A DNA stretch of 64,000 bases from Streptomyces sp. NBC_01231 (GCA_035999765.1 CP108521.1:5146001-5210000); one strand, 5' to 3'. Shown: positions 1-8,137, counted from the first letter of the stretch. Translations and numbers: made by a program. Notes: generated from the letters alone by a model not told the origin.

Positions 1-19
1 CGGGTGGCCCCCAACTCCC

Positions 20-259
20 TCACCGGCGGCGCCACCTGCGCCGACGTCTGCTGAAGAACCACCCCGCGGGCGGCTCGTCGGAACGCCAGGGCTGGGGCTC
101 GGGCTTCTCGGTGCGCCAGCGCGCGGCGAGCATCCGGGCCCGCGCGGACGGTTCGGCCGTCTCGGCGGACCGTATGAAGTCCTCGTCCAGGACGAGGTCG
201 TCCCAGACCTCGTCCTCGGCCCGCCCGCGGCCGTCGTGCTCCGGCGTCTCACCTGCCAT
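20..259 (-). CDS. small conserved hypothetical protein
   Basis: A 79-residue acidic-then-basic protein. The N-terminal half is rich in Asp/Glu (DEVWDDLVLDEDFIRS) and the C-terminus ends in an Arg-rich tail (FFSRRRRRWRRR). There is no membrane segment or known catalytic motif. The ATG at 259 has a good ribosome-binding site (GGAGG about 6 nt upstream). It lies about 110 bp downstream of the ABC permease gene on the same strand and could be the last gene of that operon. I recognise the type as a short conserved Streptomyces protein but know no function for it. Confidence 0.7.
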   Translation of the reverse strand: MAGETPEHDGRGRAEDEVWDDLVLDEDFIRSAETAEPSARARMLAARWRTEKPEPQPWRSDEPPAGWFFSRRRRRWRRR

Positions 260-369
260 GCCCGACCTCCTAGCCGTACGCCGCCGTTTCCCCTGTTCGC
301 CCCCCGTCGGGCCCCGTTCGCCCAGTGTGCCCGGGCAGAGGTGAAGCCGATGTCAACGCATCGGGACGC

Positions 370-1089
370 CTACTCCTCGCCCGCGAGCGTCAGCGACCGG
401 AGCTTCTGCCCCGCGTACCAGGTGGCGAGCGCGGTGACGGCGACCAGCAGGACCGTGGCCGTCGTCAGTCCCACGTCCGAGGTCACCAGGTCTCCGCCGG
501 CAACCTTCCGGGCCACCGCGAGCGACCACTGCTGGACACTGAGCGTGCGCGCCCCGGGCACCAGGGACCCGAACAGGGCCTCCCAGACCAGCGCGTAGAC
601 GAGCCCGAACACCACCGCGTGCCGCGACACCGTGCCGAGCAGCAGGAAGAGCGCCGCGTAGGCGATGGAGGCGACCAGGGCGGCCACCGTGTAGGCGACG
701 GCGACCTGTTGGCCGTTGCCGTTGAGGATGAAGCCCGCGATCAGGGTCGGCACCGCCGAGAACACCATCGTCACGGCGATCGCGACGGTGAGTTTGGTGA
801 GGATGATCGTCGGCCGTTTGATCGGCTTCGACAGCAGGTAGACCACGGAGCCGTCGTCGATCTCGGGTCCGATCGCTCCGGTGCCCGCGATCACTCCGAT
901 GATCGGCACCATGGTGGCGAGCGCGAGCCCGCCGAGCAGGTCGGACGCCGTCTGGTCGTCGGCGCCGGCCAGGCCGCGCACCACGATCGCAAGGACGATG
1001 AGCAGCAGCGGCAGGGCGCCCAGGATGAGGGCCCGGCGCCGGCCGAGCAGGGCCCGATAGGTGAGTCGGGCGACTGTGGGGTCGTACAT
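370..1089 (-). CDS. ABC-2 type transporter permease
   Basis: A 239-residue integral membrane protein with about six hydrophobic segments, for example ALILGALPLLLIVLAIVV near the N-terminus and VLLVAVTALATWY near the C-terminus. It has no ATPase motifs, which fits the membrane half of an ABC-2 exporter. The ATG at 1089 is preceded by GGAGG, which overlaps the TAG stop of the upstream ATPase gene at 1101, so translation is probably coupled. It is the last transporter gene of a leftward four-gene cluster and most likely pairs with the adjacent ATPase. The substrate cannot be told from sequence. Confidence 0.85.
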   Translation of the reverse strand: MYDPTVARLTYRALLGRRRALILGALPLLLIVLAIVVRGLAGADDQTASDLLGGLALATMVPIIGVIAGTGAIGPEIDDGSVVYLLSKPIKRPTIILTKLTVAIAVTMVFSAVPTLIAGFILNGNGQQVAVAYTVAALVASIAYAALFLLLGTVSRHAVVFGLVYALVWEALFGSLVPGARTLSVQQWSLAVARKVAGGDLVTSDVGLTTATVLLVAVTALATWYAGQKLRSLTLAGEE

Positions 1090-1100
1090 CTTGGGGCCTC

Positions 1101-2012
1101 CTACGCCGCGACGAGATACGAGAAGACGGACTCGAGGGACTCGTCGGACGGCGAGACCGTGAGCAGCCTGATGCCGTGGTCCCTCGCGACCCTCGGCAGC
1201 AGGGCCGTGAAACGGCCGAAGTCGACGGCCTGGATACGCAACGCGCCCTCGGCGAGGTCGACCTCGATGCCGGACGTGGACGGGTCCGAGATCAACGCGG
1301 CCGCGAGGGCGCGGTCGTCGCTGGAGCGGACCAGGTAGCGGTGCGGGCGGTCGGTCATCAGGCGGCGGATCTTGCGGAAGTCACCGCTGGCCGCGTGCCG
1401 GCCGGCGACCACGACCTCGATGTGCCAGGCGAGTTGCTCGACCTCTTCGAGGATGTGGGACGAGAACAGCACCGTGCGGCCCTCGTCGCCCATGCGCCGC
1501 AGCAGGTCCATGAGCTGCATGCGCTGGCGCGGGTCCATGCCGTTGAAGGGCTCGTCCAGCAGGAGCAGCGACGGGTCGTGGACGAGGGCGCTCGCCATCT
1601 TCACGCGCTGCCGCATGCCCTTGGAGTACGTCGAGATCTTGCGGTCCTGCGCGTACTCCATCTCGACCGTGGCCAGCGCCTTCTGGGCGGCCTTGGCGCC
1701 CAAGCCGTGCAACTCGGCGTTGGCGACGACGAACTCGCGCCCGGTGAGGAAGTCGTACATGGCCTCGCGCTCGGGGACGATGCCGATGTGCTTGTAGATC
1801 GCCTCGTTGCGCCACACCTGCTGTCCGTCGAGGGTGACGGTGCCGGTGGAAGGGGCCAGGAAGCCGCCCATCATGTTGATGAGGGTGGACTTTCCGGCGC
1901 CGTTGGGGCCGAGGAGGCCGGTGACGCCGGGCCCGACGGTCATGGTGATGTCGTTGACGGCGACCACGTTGCCGAACCAGCGCGAGACGTGGTCGATGGT
2001 GAGCGTGGTCAC
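1101..2012 (-). CDS. ABC transporter ATP-binding protein
   Basis: A 303-residue cytoplasmic ATPase. Walker A reads GPNGAGKST, the signature is YSKGMRQRVKMA (the K before GMRQR departs from LSGGQ), and Walker B with the catalytic Glu is LLLLDEPFNGMD. The C-terminal 80 residues form an accessory domain typical of ABC-2 exporter ATPases. I chose the GTG at 2012 because it overlaps the upstream permease stop as GTGA and begins directly at the family N-terminus (TTLTIDHVSRWFG). An upstream in-frame extension to 2717 would run through the permease gene and is rejected. It is the second of two ATPases in this operon. Confidence 0.9.
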   Translation of the reverse strand: MTTLTIDHVSRWFGNVVAVNDITMTVGPGVTGLLGPNGAGKSTLINMMGGFLAPSTGTVTLDGQQVWRNEAIYKHIGIVPEREAMYDFLTGREFVVANAELHGLGAKAAQKALATVEMEYAQDRKISTYSKGMRQRVKMASALVHDPSLLLLDEPFNGMDPRQRMQLMDLLRRMGDEGRTVLFSSHILEEVEQLAWHIEVVVAGRHAASGDFRKIRRLMTDRPHRYLVRSSDDRALAAALISDPSTSGIEVDLAEGALRIQAVDFGRFTALLPRVARDHGIRLLTVSPSDESLESVFSYLVAA

Positions 2013-2917
2013 AGTCCGACCTTCCGGTAGCGGCGCATCAGGAGGCCGTAGCAGGCGGCGATCAGTCCGAGGGTGGCGAGGACGTAGACCACGCCCTCCC
2101 CGTTCGTCGGGCCGACTCCTCCGGGGAACGCCGAACTGGCGCCCAGGAACGCGGACTGCACTCCGTCGATGAGCGTGATGGGCGAGAAGAGGCCCATCCA
2201 GGCGATGGACCCGGAGCTGTTCTGTGCCTGGGCGATGGCCTGGAGGGTGGAGACGGCGCCGTAGGAGATGGTCAGGACGGCGATCACGGCAGCGATACCG
2301 AAGCCGCGGCGCGGGGTGACCGACGCGATGACCAGGCCGAGGCCGGCGAAGAGGAGCGAGAGCAGTGCCACGGAGACCAGTCCCTGCGCGAATCCCTTGG
2401 TCTGGTCCGCGAAGTCGAGTTTGGCCAGCAGGGCGCCCACATAGAGCACCAGCAGCGGGGCGGCGGTGAGGACGAACAGCGCCGAGGCCAGCGCCGCGAA
2501 CTTCGCACGCACGTAGTCGGCGGTCTCGATCGGCCGTGAGAAGTACAGCGGCACGGTCTTGAAGCGCAGGTCCCGCGAGACGGACTGGGGTGCCTGCGAG
2601 GCGACGTACAGGCTGATGACGGCCTGCATGACGATCGCGTAGCGGGTGTAGTCGACGGGCAGGTCCTTGGCCTTCGTGGCGACCGCGACGGCCACCATGA
2701 TGGCCGCGGGCACGCACATCACCACGAACATCAGCATCGGCAGCACCTTGGACTTGACCGAGCGGCCGAGGCCGTAGGCGCCGCGCAGGGACTGCGAGTA
2801 GAGGGAGCGGCGGGCGTAGGCGCGGCCGAGGCGCGGGCCGTCATAGGCGCGGTAGCCGATGTTGTGGATGCGGGTCTGGTCACCTGAGGGTGTTGCCACG
2901 GGGTGCTCAGTTGCCAT
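2009..2917 (-). CDS. ABC-2 type transporter permease
   Basis: A 302-residue membrane protein. After a cytoplasmic N-terminus containing YRAYDGPRLGR, it has about six transmembrane segments (for example VLPMLMFVVMCVPAAIMVAV and VALLSLLFAGLGLVIASV). This is the permease half of an ABC-2 exporter. I chose the ATG at 2917 because AGGAGG lies about 9 nt upstream; the longer ORF start at 2947 has no comparable site. It overlaps the end of the upstream ATPase by 11 bp and the next ATPase by 4 bp, so the genes are tightly coupled. Confidence 0.88.
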   Translation of the reverse strand: MATEHPVATPSGDQTRIHNIGYRAYDGPRLGRAYARRSLYSQSLRGAYGLGRSVKSKVLPMLMFVVMCVPAAIMVAVAVATKAKDLPVDYTRYAIVMQAVISLYVASQAPQSVSRDLRFKTVPLYFSRPIETADYVRAKFAALASALFVLTAAPLLVLYVGALLAKLDFADQTKGFAQGLVSVALLSLLFAGLGLVIASVTPRRGFGIAAVIAVLTISYGAVSTLQAIAQAQNSSGSIAWMGLFSPITLIDGVQSAFLGASSAFPGGVGPTNGEGVVYVLATLGLIAACYGLLMRRYRKVGL

Positions 2918-3890
2918 GGCCGACCGCCTCCTTGCGCTCTGCGTCACGCTGTTCGTCGCTGTCCGTGAAGACTTCCGAGATGTGGTGGCGACGCTGTTCC
3001 ATGCGCACCAGGCCGAGGCCGAGGTCGGCGACCACGTCGCGGACCAGGTCGTAGGTCTCCTCGCCCTGTGCGGTCAGCAGCAGCACATGGCCGGCGCCCG
3101 GCAGGCCGCCGCCGCTGTCGATCACGTCCACCCCGCGCGTGTGGAGCGCGTCGCGCACCGCGAGGGTGCCGTCCGGGTGCTCGTCGGTGTCGGTGACCTC
3201 GATCGCGAGGGTCGTGGTGGTCTGGGTGAAGTCGGTGGTGGAGCTGGAGCGCAGAAGCTTGCCGCCGTCGACGACCACCACGTGGTCGCAGGTGCGCTCC
3301 AGCTCGCCCAGCAGGTGCGAGGTGACCAGGACCGAGATGCCGAAGTCGGTGTGGATGCGGCGGATCAGGCCGAGCATCTCGTCCCGGCCGACCGGGTCGA
3401 GGCCGTTGGTCGGCTCGTCGAGGAAGACCAGCTGCGGGTCGTGCACGAGGGCCTGCGCGAGTTTCACGCGCTGTTTCATGCCGGTGGAGTAGCCGCCGAT
3501 GGGGCGGTAGCGCTCCTCGTACAGGCCGACGTGGCGCAGGGTGTCCGCGGTGCGCTCGCGGGCGGCGGTCGGCGGCAGGCCGGACATGCGCGCCATGTGG
3601 ACGACGAACTCGGTGGCCGAGACGTCGGGTGGCAGGCAGTCGTGTTCCGGCATGTAGCCGACCCGCTCGCGGATGTCGGCGCCCTTGGTGGCGACATCGA
3701 GGCCGAGCACTTCGGCACGGCCCTCGGTGGCGGGGGACAGACCCAGCAGGATCTTGATCAGTGTGGACTTGCCGGCTCCGTTGGCTCCGACGAGTCCGGT
3801 CACACCGGGTCCGACGTCCACGGAGAGCCGGTCAAGCGCGGTCACCCGGGGGAACCGCTTGCTCAGGCTTTCGGTCGCGATCACAGTCAC
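2907..3890 (-). CDS. ABC transporter ATP-binding protein
   Basis: A 327-residue ATPase, the first gene of the leftward ABC cluster. Walker A is GANGAGKST, the signature YSTGMKQRVKLAQ, and Walker B LVFLDEPTNGLD. The H-loop His is in LVTSHLLGELE. The GTG at 3890 (VTVIATESLSKRF) fits the family N-terminus. An upstream in-frame start at 4019 would add a composition-poor leader and is not favoured. No strong Shine-Dalgarno precedes 3890, so the transcript may be leaderless. The permease starting at 2917 overlaps its 3' end and is its likely partner. Confidence 0.88.
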   Translation of the reverse strand: MTVIATESLSKRFPRVTALDRLSVDVGPGVTGLVGANGAGKSTLIKILLGLSPATEGRAEVLGLDVATKGADIRERVGYMPEHDCLPPDVSATEFVVHMARMSGLPPTAARERTADTLRHVGLYEERYRPIGGYSTGMKQRVKLAQALVHDPQLVFLDEPTNGLDPVGRDEMLGLIRRIHTDFGISVLVTSHLLGELERTCDHVVVVDGGKLLRSSSTTDFTQTTTTLAIEVTDTDEHPDGTLAVRDALHTRGVDVIDSGGGLPGAGHVLLLTAQGEETYDLVRDVVADLGLGLVRMEQRRHHISEVFTDSDEQRDAERKEAVGHGN

Positions 3891-4167
3891 GTCTAAGACC
3901 GTAGTGACGCGGGCCACGCCGGTCGTCACTCCGCAGAGCTGTCTTCGTATCAACCTGGAGTCGTACCGGGCCCTAGGGGTCCCCCTGAGGTCGAACAACG
4001 CCGGGCCGGTTGTCCACATTCGCCCTGTTGTCCACAGCCCGAGCCGGGCCTATTGACGCAGCCTCCAACGACTGTCACATTCGCCGGAGTCAGGTTACGG
4101 GCACGTACCGCGATCGGTGTGCGACGGGGTTCGAACGTGCGGGACCACGGCGCTGGACGGAGGACAA
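3891..4167. promoter_or_regulatory. divergent intergenic region with two DnaA boxes
   Basis: This 277-bp region separates the leftward ABC operon from the rightward hydrolase-SDR gene and must hold both promoters. It has two perfect direct copies of the Streptomyces-type DnaA box TTGTCCACA, at 4010-4018 and 4028-4036, 18 bp apart. No gene is visible here. Confidence 0.55.
4010..4036 (+). promoter_or_regulatory. pair of DnaA boxes outside oriC
   Basis: TTGTCCACA occurs at 4010-4018 and again at 4028-4036, same orientation, start-to-start 18 bp. This exact 9-mer is the preferred Streptomyces DnaA box. Two boxes are far fewer than at a Streptomyces oriC, so the site would act in DnaA titration or local transcription control, not initiation. 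The match is seen; binding is inferred. Confidence 0.55.
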
Positions 4168-5952
4168 GTGACGGGCCTTTCGCGGACGGGATCGACCGGG
4201 GCGCACGGCGCGCGGGAGCGCCGGGTGCGGACGGGCGGGGTCGAGTTGTGCGTCGCCGAGCTGGGGGACCGCTCGGCACCGACGGTCGTCCTGGTGCACG
4301 GCTACCCGGACAGCAAGGAGGTGTGGTCCGAGGTCGCGCCCCGGCTGGCCGAGCGCTTCCACGTCGTGCTCTACGACGTCCGCGGGCACGGCCGGTCCAC
4401 GGCACCGAAGCCGCTGCGCGGCGGGTTCACGCTGGAGAAGCTGACGGACGACTTCCTGGCCGTCGCGGCCGCGGTCAGCCCGGACCGGCCGGTGCACCTG
4501 GTGGGGCACGACTGGGGCTCGGTTCAGTCCTGGGAGTTCGTCACGGTCAAACGCACCGAGGGCCGGATCGCCTCCTTCACCTCGATGTCCGGCCCGTCCC
4601 TCGACCACCTCGGCCACTGGATCAACGAGCGCCTCAAGCGCCCCACTCCGCGCCGGGTCGGCCAGCTGCTCGGCCAGGGCGCCAAGTCCTGGTACGTGTA
4701 CCTGCTGCACACGCCCGTGCTGCCGGAGCTGGCGTGGCGCGGCCTGCTCGGCAAGCGCTGGCCCCGCATCCTGGAGCGCGTCGAGAAGGTTCCCGGCGGC
4801 GACTACCCGACCTCGTCGCTGGCCGTGGACGCGGCGCACGGCGCGTGGCTGTACCGCGACAACGTCCGCGCCCGGTTGCGCCGACCGCGCCCGGACGCCT
4901 ACGCGCACGCGCCCGTGCAGCTCATCACGCCCCTGGGGGACACGTTTCTCTCGGAGCGGCTCTGCGACGAACTGGAGCGGTGGGCTCCGCAGTTGACCCG
5001 GCGGGTGCTCCCGGCGAAGCACTGGGTCCCGCGCACCCGGCCCGACCAACTGACGGCGTGGATCACGGAGTTCGTGATGTCCGTGGAAGGTGGAGCGCCC
5101 GCTGCCGGGGCGGCGACCGGCAAGTACGCCGAGCGGTTCGGCGGGCAGCTCGTGCTGGTCACCGGCGCGGGCAGCGGCATCGGGCGGGCCACCGCGTTCG
5201 CGTTCGCCGAGGCAGGCGCGCGTGTGCTGGCCGTCGACCGGGACGCGGAGGCGGCGCTCCACACCGCCGAGTTGTCCCGGCTGCTCGGCGCGTCCGAGGC
5301 CTGGGCGGAGACGGTCGACGTCTCCGACGAGCGGGCCATGGAGAAACTCGCCGCGAAGGTCGCCGCCGAGTACGGCGTGGTGGACGTCCTGGTGAACAAC
5401 GCCGGCATCGGCCTGTCCGGCTCCTTCTTCGACACCACCCCCGAGGAGTGGAGGAAGGTCCTCGACGTCAACCTGTGGGGCGTGATCCACGGCTGCCGGC
5501 TCTTCGGCAGGCAGATGGCCGAGCGCGGGCAGGGCGGGCACATCGTCAACACCGCGTCGGCGGCGGCGTACCTGCCCTCCAAGTCTCTGCCCGCCTACAG
5601 CACCTCCAAGGCGGCCGTGCTGATGCTCAGCGAGTGCCTGCGTGCGGAGTTGGCCGGTCAGGGGATCGGGGTGACCGCGATATGCCCTGGCATCGTCAAC
5701 ACCAACATCACCTCCACCGCGCGGTTCGCGGGCGTGGACGCCGCCGAGGAGAAGCGGCGTCAGAAGCGCGCAGCCCGCCTGTACGGGCTGCGCAACTACC
5801 CGCCGGAGAAGGTCGCCGACGCGATCCTGCGGGCGGTGGTGCGCAACGAGGCCGTGGTCCCGGTGACGCCCGAGGCCAGGGGTGGCCGCCTTCTGTCCCG
5901 CCTCATGCCGGGGGCGTTGCGGGCCGTCGCACGGCTGGAGCCGCCGCTGTGA
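4168..5952 (+). CDS. alpha/beta hydrolase - short-chain dehydrogenase fusion protein
   Basis: A 594-residue two-domain enzyme. Residues about 20-300 form an epoxide-hydrolase-type alpha/beta hydrolase: LVHGYPDSKEVW, a GHDWGS elbow with a candidate Asp nucleophile near residue 114, and a late His in AKHWVPRT. Residues about 325-590 form an SDR oxidoreductase: TGAGSGIG cofactor loop near 331, NNAGIG, and the catalytic Ser-Tyr-Lys set ending in YSTSK near 476. The GTG at 4168 is chosen because GGAGG lies 4 nt upstream. The fusion suggests hydrolysis coupled to oxidation or reduction of a shared substrate, which cannot be named. Its stop overlaps the start of the next reading frame. Confidence 0.88.
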   Translation: MTGLSRTGSTGAHGARERRVRTGGVELCVAELGDRSAPTVVLVHGYPDSKEVWSEVAPRLAERFHVVLYDVRGHGRSTAPKPLRGGFTLEKLTDDFLAVAAAVSPDRPVHLVGHDWGSVQSWEFVTVKRTEGRIASFTSMSGPSLDHLGHWINERLKRPTPRRVGQLLGQGAKSWYVYLLHTPVLPELAWRGLLGKRWPRILERVEKVPGGDYPTSSLAVDAAHGAWLYRDNVRARLRRPRPDAYAHAPVQLITPLGDTFLSERLCDELERWAPQLTRRVLPAKHWVPRTRPDQLTAWITEFVMSVEGGAPAAGAATGKYAERFGGQLVLVTGAGSGIGRATAFAFAEAGARVLAVDRDAEAALHTAELSRLLGASEAWAETVDVSDERAMEKLAAKVAAEYGVVDVLVNNAGIGLSGSFFDTTPEEWRKVLDVNLWGVIHGCRLFGRQMAERGQGGHIVNTASAAAYLPSKSLPAYSTSKAAVLMLSECLRAELAGQGIGVTAICPGIVNTNITSTARFAGVDAAEEKRRQKRAARLYGLRNYPPEKVADAILRAVVRNEAVVPVTPEARGGRLLSRLMPGALRAVARLEPPL

Positions 5953-6245
5953 GCCACCGCATTGCTCGCCGCCGGGTCGCCTTCGACTTCTCGCGCGGTC
6001 CGCTGCGCCGAATCCCCGGCGGACCGAACGTGCCCCCTGTCATCAACTCCGCATCGCAGGCTCAGGTCAAGGGCCTCGCTGTGCACAACATGGCCGTGCA
6101 GAAGTTCCTGTTGCCGTCCTGGCGGGAGTTGGGCACCGCAGCGGCGCGGCATCTCCGGCGGTCATACCACCCGTCGAGACAGGGGTCGTTGGGCCGGACG
6201 GTGGCGTATCCGGGGCAGTCCCCGGCGGCGAGGGCAGGCACGTGA
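5949..6245 (+). pseudogene. internally deleted metal-dependent hydrolase remnant
   Basis: A 98-codon open frame starting GTG inside the SDR stop (GTGA) and ending TGA inside the MerR start (GTGA). The first ~35 residues (RRVAFDFSRGPLRRIPGG) resemble the N-terminus of the COG3687/PF10118 metal-dependent hydrolase family. The last ~45 (PSWRELGTAAARHLRRSYHP) resemble its C-terminus. The central ~200 residues with the metal-binding His/Glu positions are missing. Third codon positions stay G/C-rich, so it was or still is translated. I infer an in-frame internal deletion that kept the operon overlaps. It could instead be an intact small protein; the family assignment is from memory. Confidence 0.5.
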
Positions 6246-7252
6246 CGGGCCCGCCAGGCGACTCCGCCCATCGAGCCGGCAGCCCCACGCACCGGGCCGG
6301 CGGGCCCTTCCGTCCGACCGAGGGCCCCGTCTACCGGATCGAGGACCTCGCGCACCTCAGTGGGGCCACGGTCCGTACCATCCGCGCCTACCAGGACCGC
6401 GGCCTGCTCCCCCGTCCGGAGCGCCGCGGTCGGGCCAATGTCTACACGGACGCCCATCTGGCGCGCCTGCGTCAGATCGCCGATCTCCTCGACCGCGGCT
6501 ACACCCTGGCCGCCATCAAGGAGTTGCTGGAGGCGTGGGACGCGGGCCGGGGCCTGGACGGAGTGCTGGGGCTGGTCGCCGAGGTCGACGGTCCGCGGAC
6601 CGACGAGGAGGCGGTACGGATCTCACGCGCCGAGTTGGACGAGCGGTTCGGCGGCACTTGGAACGACGAGGCGGTCGCCGAGGCCGTGGGGCTGGGTGTG
6701 CTGGAGCCGGTCCCCGGTGACGACGACGTCTACCTCGTGCCGAGCCCTCAAGAGCTGGCCGTAGCCGCCGAGTTGCAGGCAGCGGGCATTCCGCTGTCCA
6801 CGATCTCGGGCCCCCTCCGGGAGTTGAGGGTCCAGGTCGAGCACATCGCCTCTCGTTTCCTGGAGTTCACCACCGAGCAGGTCTTCGCCCACTGTCTCGA
6901 CGGACCGCATCGTCCGACCGACGCGAACACGGCCGTGGCGGCCTCACTCATACGAAAGGTGCGACCCCTCGCGCAGCGGACGGTGGATGCCGAACTCACC
7001 CGGGCCATGAGCCTGTTCGCGCTACGTCATCTGCGGTTGCGCCTCGGAGCGGAAGAAGCCCCGCCGCCCGAGGACAGGACGCGGTGCGTGGCGATGCCTG
7101 CGGAGACAATGAGGGCTGTCGAGGGGCTGGTTGGCGCTGAGCGAGCGACTGAGTTCATCGCGCTGGCCGCCGAACGAGAGGTGCGGGCCCGGGCCTTGGA
7201 CCGACTCGCCCCAAGTCACGGCACGTCAGTTGATCTTGACGAAGCGCCTTGA
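6242..7252 (+). CDS. MerR family transcriptional regulator
   Basis: A 336-residue protein. A MerR winged helix-turn-helix lies at about residues 29-100 (YRIEDLAHLSGATVRTIRAY, then LPRPERRGRANVYTDAHL), followed by a long all-helical C-terminal domain with no metal-binding Cys motif. It is much longer than a typical metal-sensing MerR, so it may sense an organic ligand. The GTG at 6242 overlaps the upstream remnant's TGA, which supports this start over upstream alternatives. As the last gene behind the hydrolase-SDR fusion it is a candidate regulator of that operon. Confidence 0.82.
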   Translation: MTGPPGDSAHRAGSPTHRAGGPFRPTEGPVYRIEDLAHLSGATVRTIRAYQDRGLLPRPERRGRANVYTDAHLARLRQIADLLDRGYTLAAIKELLEAWDAGRGLDGVLGLVAEVDGPRTDEEAVRISRAELDERFGGTWNDEAVAEAVGLGVLEPVPGDDDVYLVPSPQELAVAAELQAAGIPLSTISGPLRELRVQVEHIASRFLEFTTEQVFAHCLDGPHRPTDANTAVAASLIRKVRPLAQRTVDAELTRAMSLFALRHLRLRLGAEEAPPPEDRTRCVAMPAETMRAVEGLVGAERATEFIALAAEREVRARALDRLAPSHGTSVDLDEAP

Positions 7253-7264
7253 TTCAAAGGGTAG

Positions 7265-7318
7265 TTGTCCACAGAATCGCCAATCCCCCTGTGGATAACC
7301 ACACTTGGCTGTGGATCA
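7265..7318. promoter_or_regulatory. cluster of three DnaA boxes upstream of kptA
   Basis: Three boxes in 54 bp: TTGTCCACA at 7265-7273 (+), TGTGGATAA at 7290-7298 (the inverse of TTATCCACA), and TGTGGATCA at 7310-7318 (one mismatch, inverse). They sit between the MerR stop and the kptA start, in an AT-richer stretch than the flanks. The spacing is loose and there are too few boxes for an origin. Confidence 0.55.
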
Positions 7319-7374
7319 AACATCCGGAGCAAAATCATTCGCGTGATTCACATCTCTCCCGGCACGCTGGTGGG

Positions 7375-7944
7375 ATGAACGAGAACGAGAAGGAGAGAGC
7401 CGAGAGACGGACCGTGAAGGTGTCCAAATACCTCTCGAAGCACCTCCGGCACCAGCCGGAACGGATCGGGCTCATCCTCGACGAGGGCGGATGGGTCGAG
7501 ATCGACGTACTGATCGCCGCGGCCGCGGCCCACGGTTTCCGGTTCAGCCGGGACGAGCTGGACCATGTGGTCGCCGCCAACGACAAGCAGCGCTTCGCGA
7601 TCGACGGCACCCGGATCCGCGCCAGCCAGGGCCACAGCATCGACATCGACCTCGGGCTGGCGCCTGCGCCTCCGCCGCCGTATCTGTACCACGGGACCAC
7701 GGACCGCTGTCTGGAGGCGATCCGCGTTGAGGGACTGCGGCCCATGAACCGGCACGACGTGCATCTCTCGCCCGACCGGGAGACGGCGACCCGCGTCGGC
7801 GCCCGCCGCGGCCGGCCCGTCGTGCTGTCGGTGGGCTCGGGCGCGATGCACCGCGACGGCCTTGTCTTCCAGGTCAGCGCCAACGGAGTGTGGCTGACGA
7901 AGGCCGTACCCCCGCAGTACCTGCGATTTCCCGAGCCGCGCTGA
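7375..7944 (+). CDS. kptA: RNA 2'-phosphotransferase (Tpt1/KptA family)
   Basis: A 189-residue protein of the Tpt1/KptA family, which uses NAD+ to remove a 2'-phosphate from RNA through an ADP-ribosylated intermediate. The N-terminal winged-helix part carries the hallmark VSKYLSKHLRHQP (conserved Arg/His). The C-terminal ADP-ribosyltransferase-like part has YHGTTDRCLEAIRVEGL, NRHDVHLS and a GARRGRPVVLSV strand. The length matches bacterial KptA. ATG 7375 is the only start that gives the family N-terminus; longer frames read through DnaA-box sequence. No tRNA-splicing partner is nearby, so its cellular substrate is unknown. Confidence 0.92.
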   Translation: MNENEKERAERRTVKVSKYLSKHLRHQPERIGLILDEGGWVEIDVLIAAAAAHGFRFSRDELDHVVAANDKQRFAIDGTRIRASQGHSIDIDLGLAPAPPPPYLYHGTTDRCLEAIRVEGLRPMNRHDVHLSPDRETATRVGARRGRPVVLSVGSGAMHRDGLVFQVSANGVWLTKAVPPQYLRFPEPR

Positions 7945-8123
7945 CGGCCGCCGGGTTTCCCTACCCTGGCTGGACGGTCGCCGGGGGCTTTCCCGGTCCT
8001 CCCCGCATCGGAGGATGAGCGGCATGGATCACTTCCCGAGCGCGAAAGCCGCCGTCACCGTCCTTCGTGTTGATCACGCTCACCCCATGGCTCAGCGGAC
8101 GGGTGCGATGACGGTGCGTGACA

Positions 8124-8137
8124 GTTTCACGTGAAAC
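8124..8137. other. parS site (perfect)
   Basis: Perfect palindrome GTTTCACGTGAAAC, the Streptomyces ParB-binding parS consensus. It lies 24 bp upstream of the LLM oxidoreductase ATG, roughly where a -35 region would fall. Confidence 0.9.

Noticed and set aside
1101..2717. Extended ABC ATPase starting at 2717
   Set aside because: The extra N-terminal part is a shadow of the adjacent permease and is Arg-rich nonsense; GTG 2012 overlaps the permease stop and gives the family N-terminus.
4123..4140. A tRNA T-loop-like GGTTCGAA segment upstream of the SDR fusion gene
   Set aside because: No matching acceptor, D or anticodon stems surround it; it lies in the hydrolase-SDR leader.
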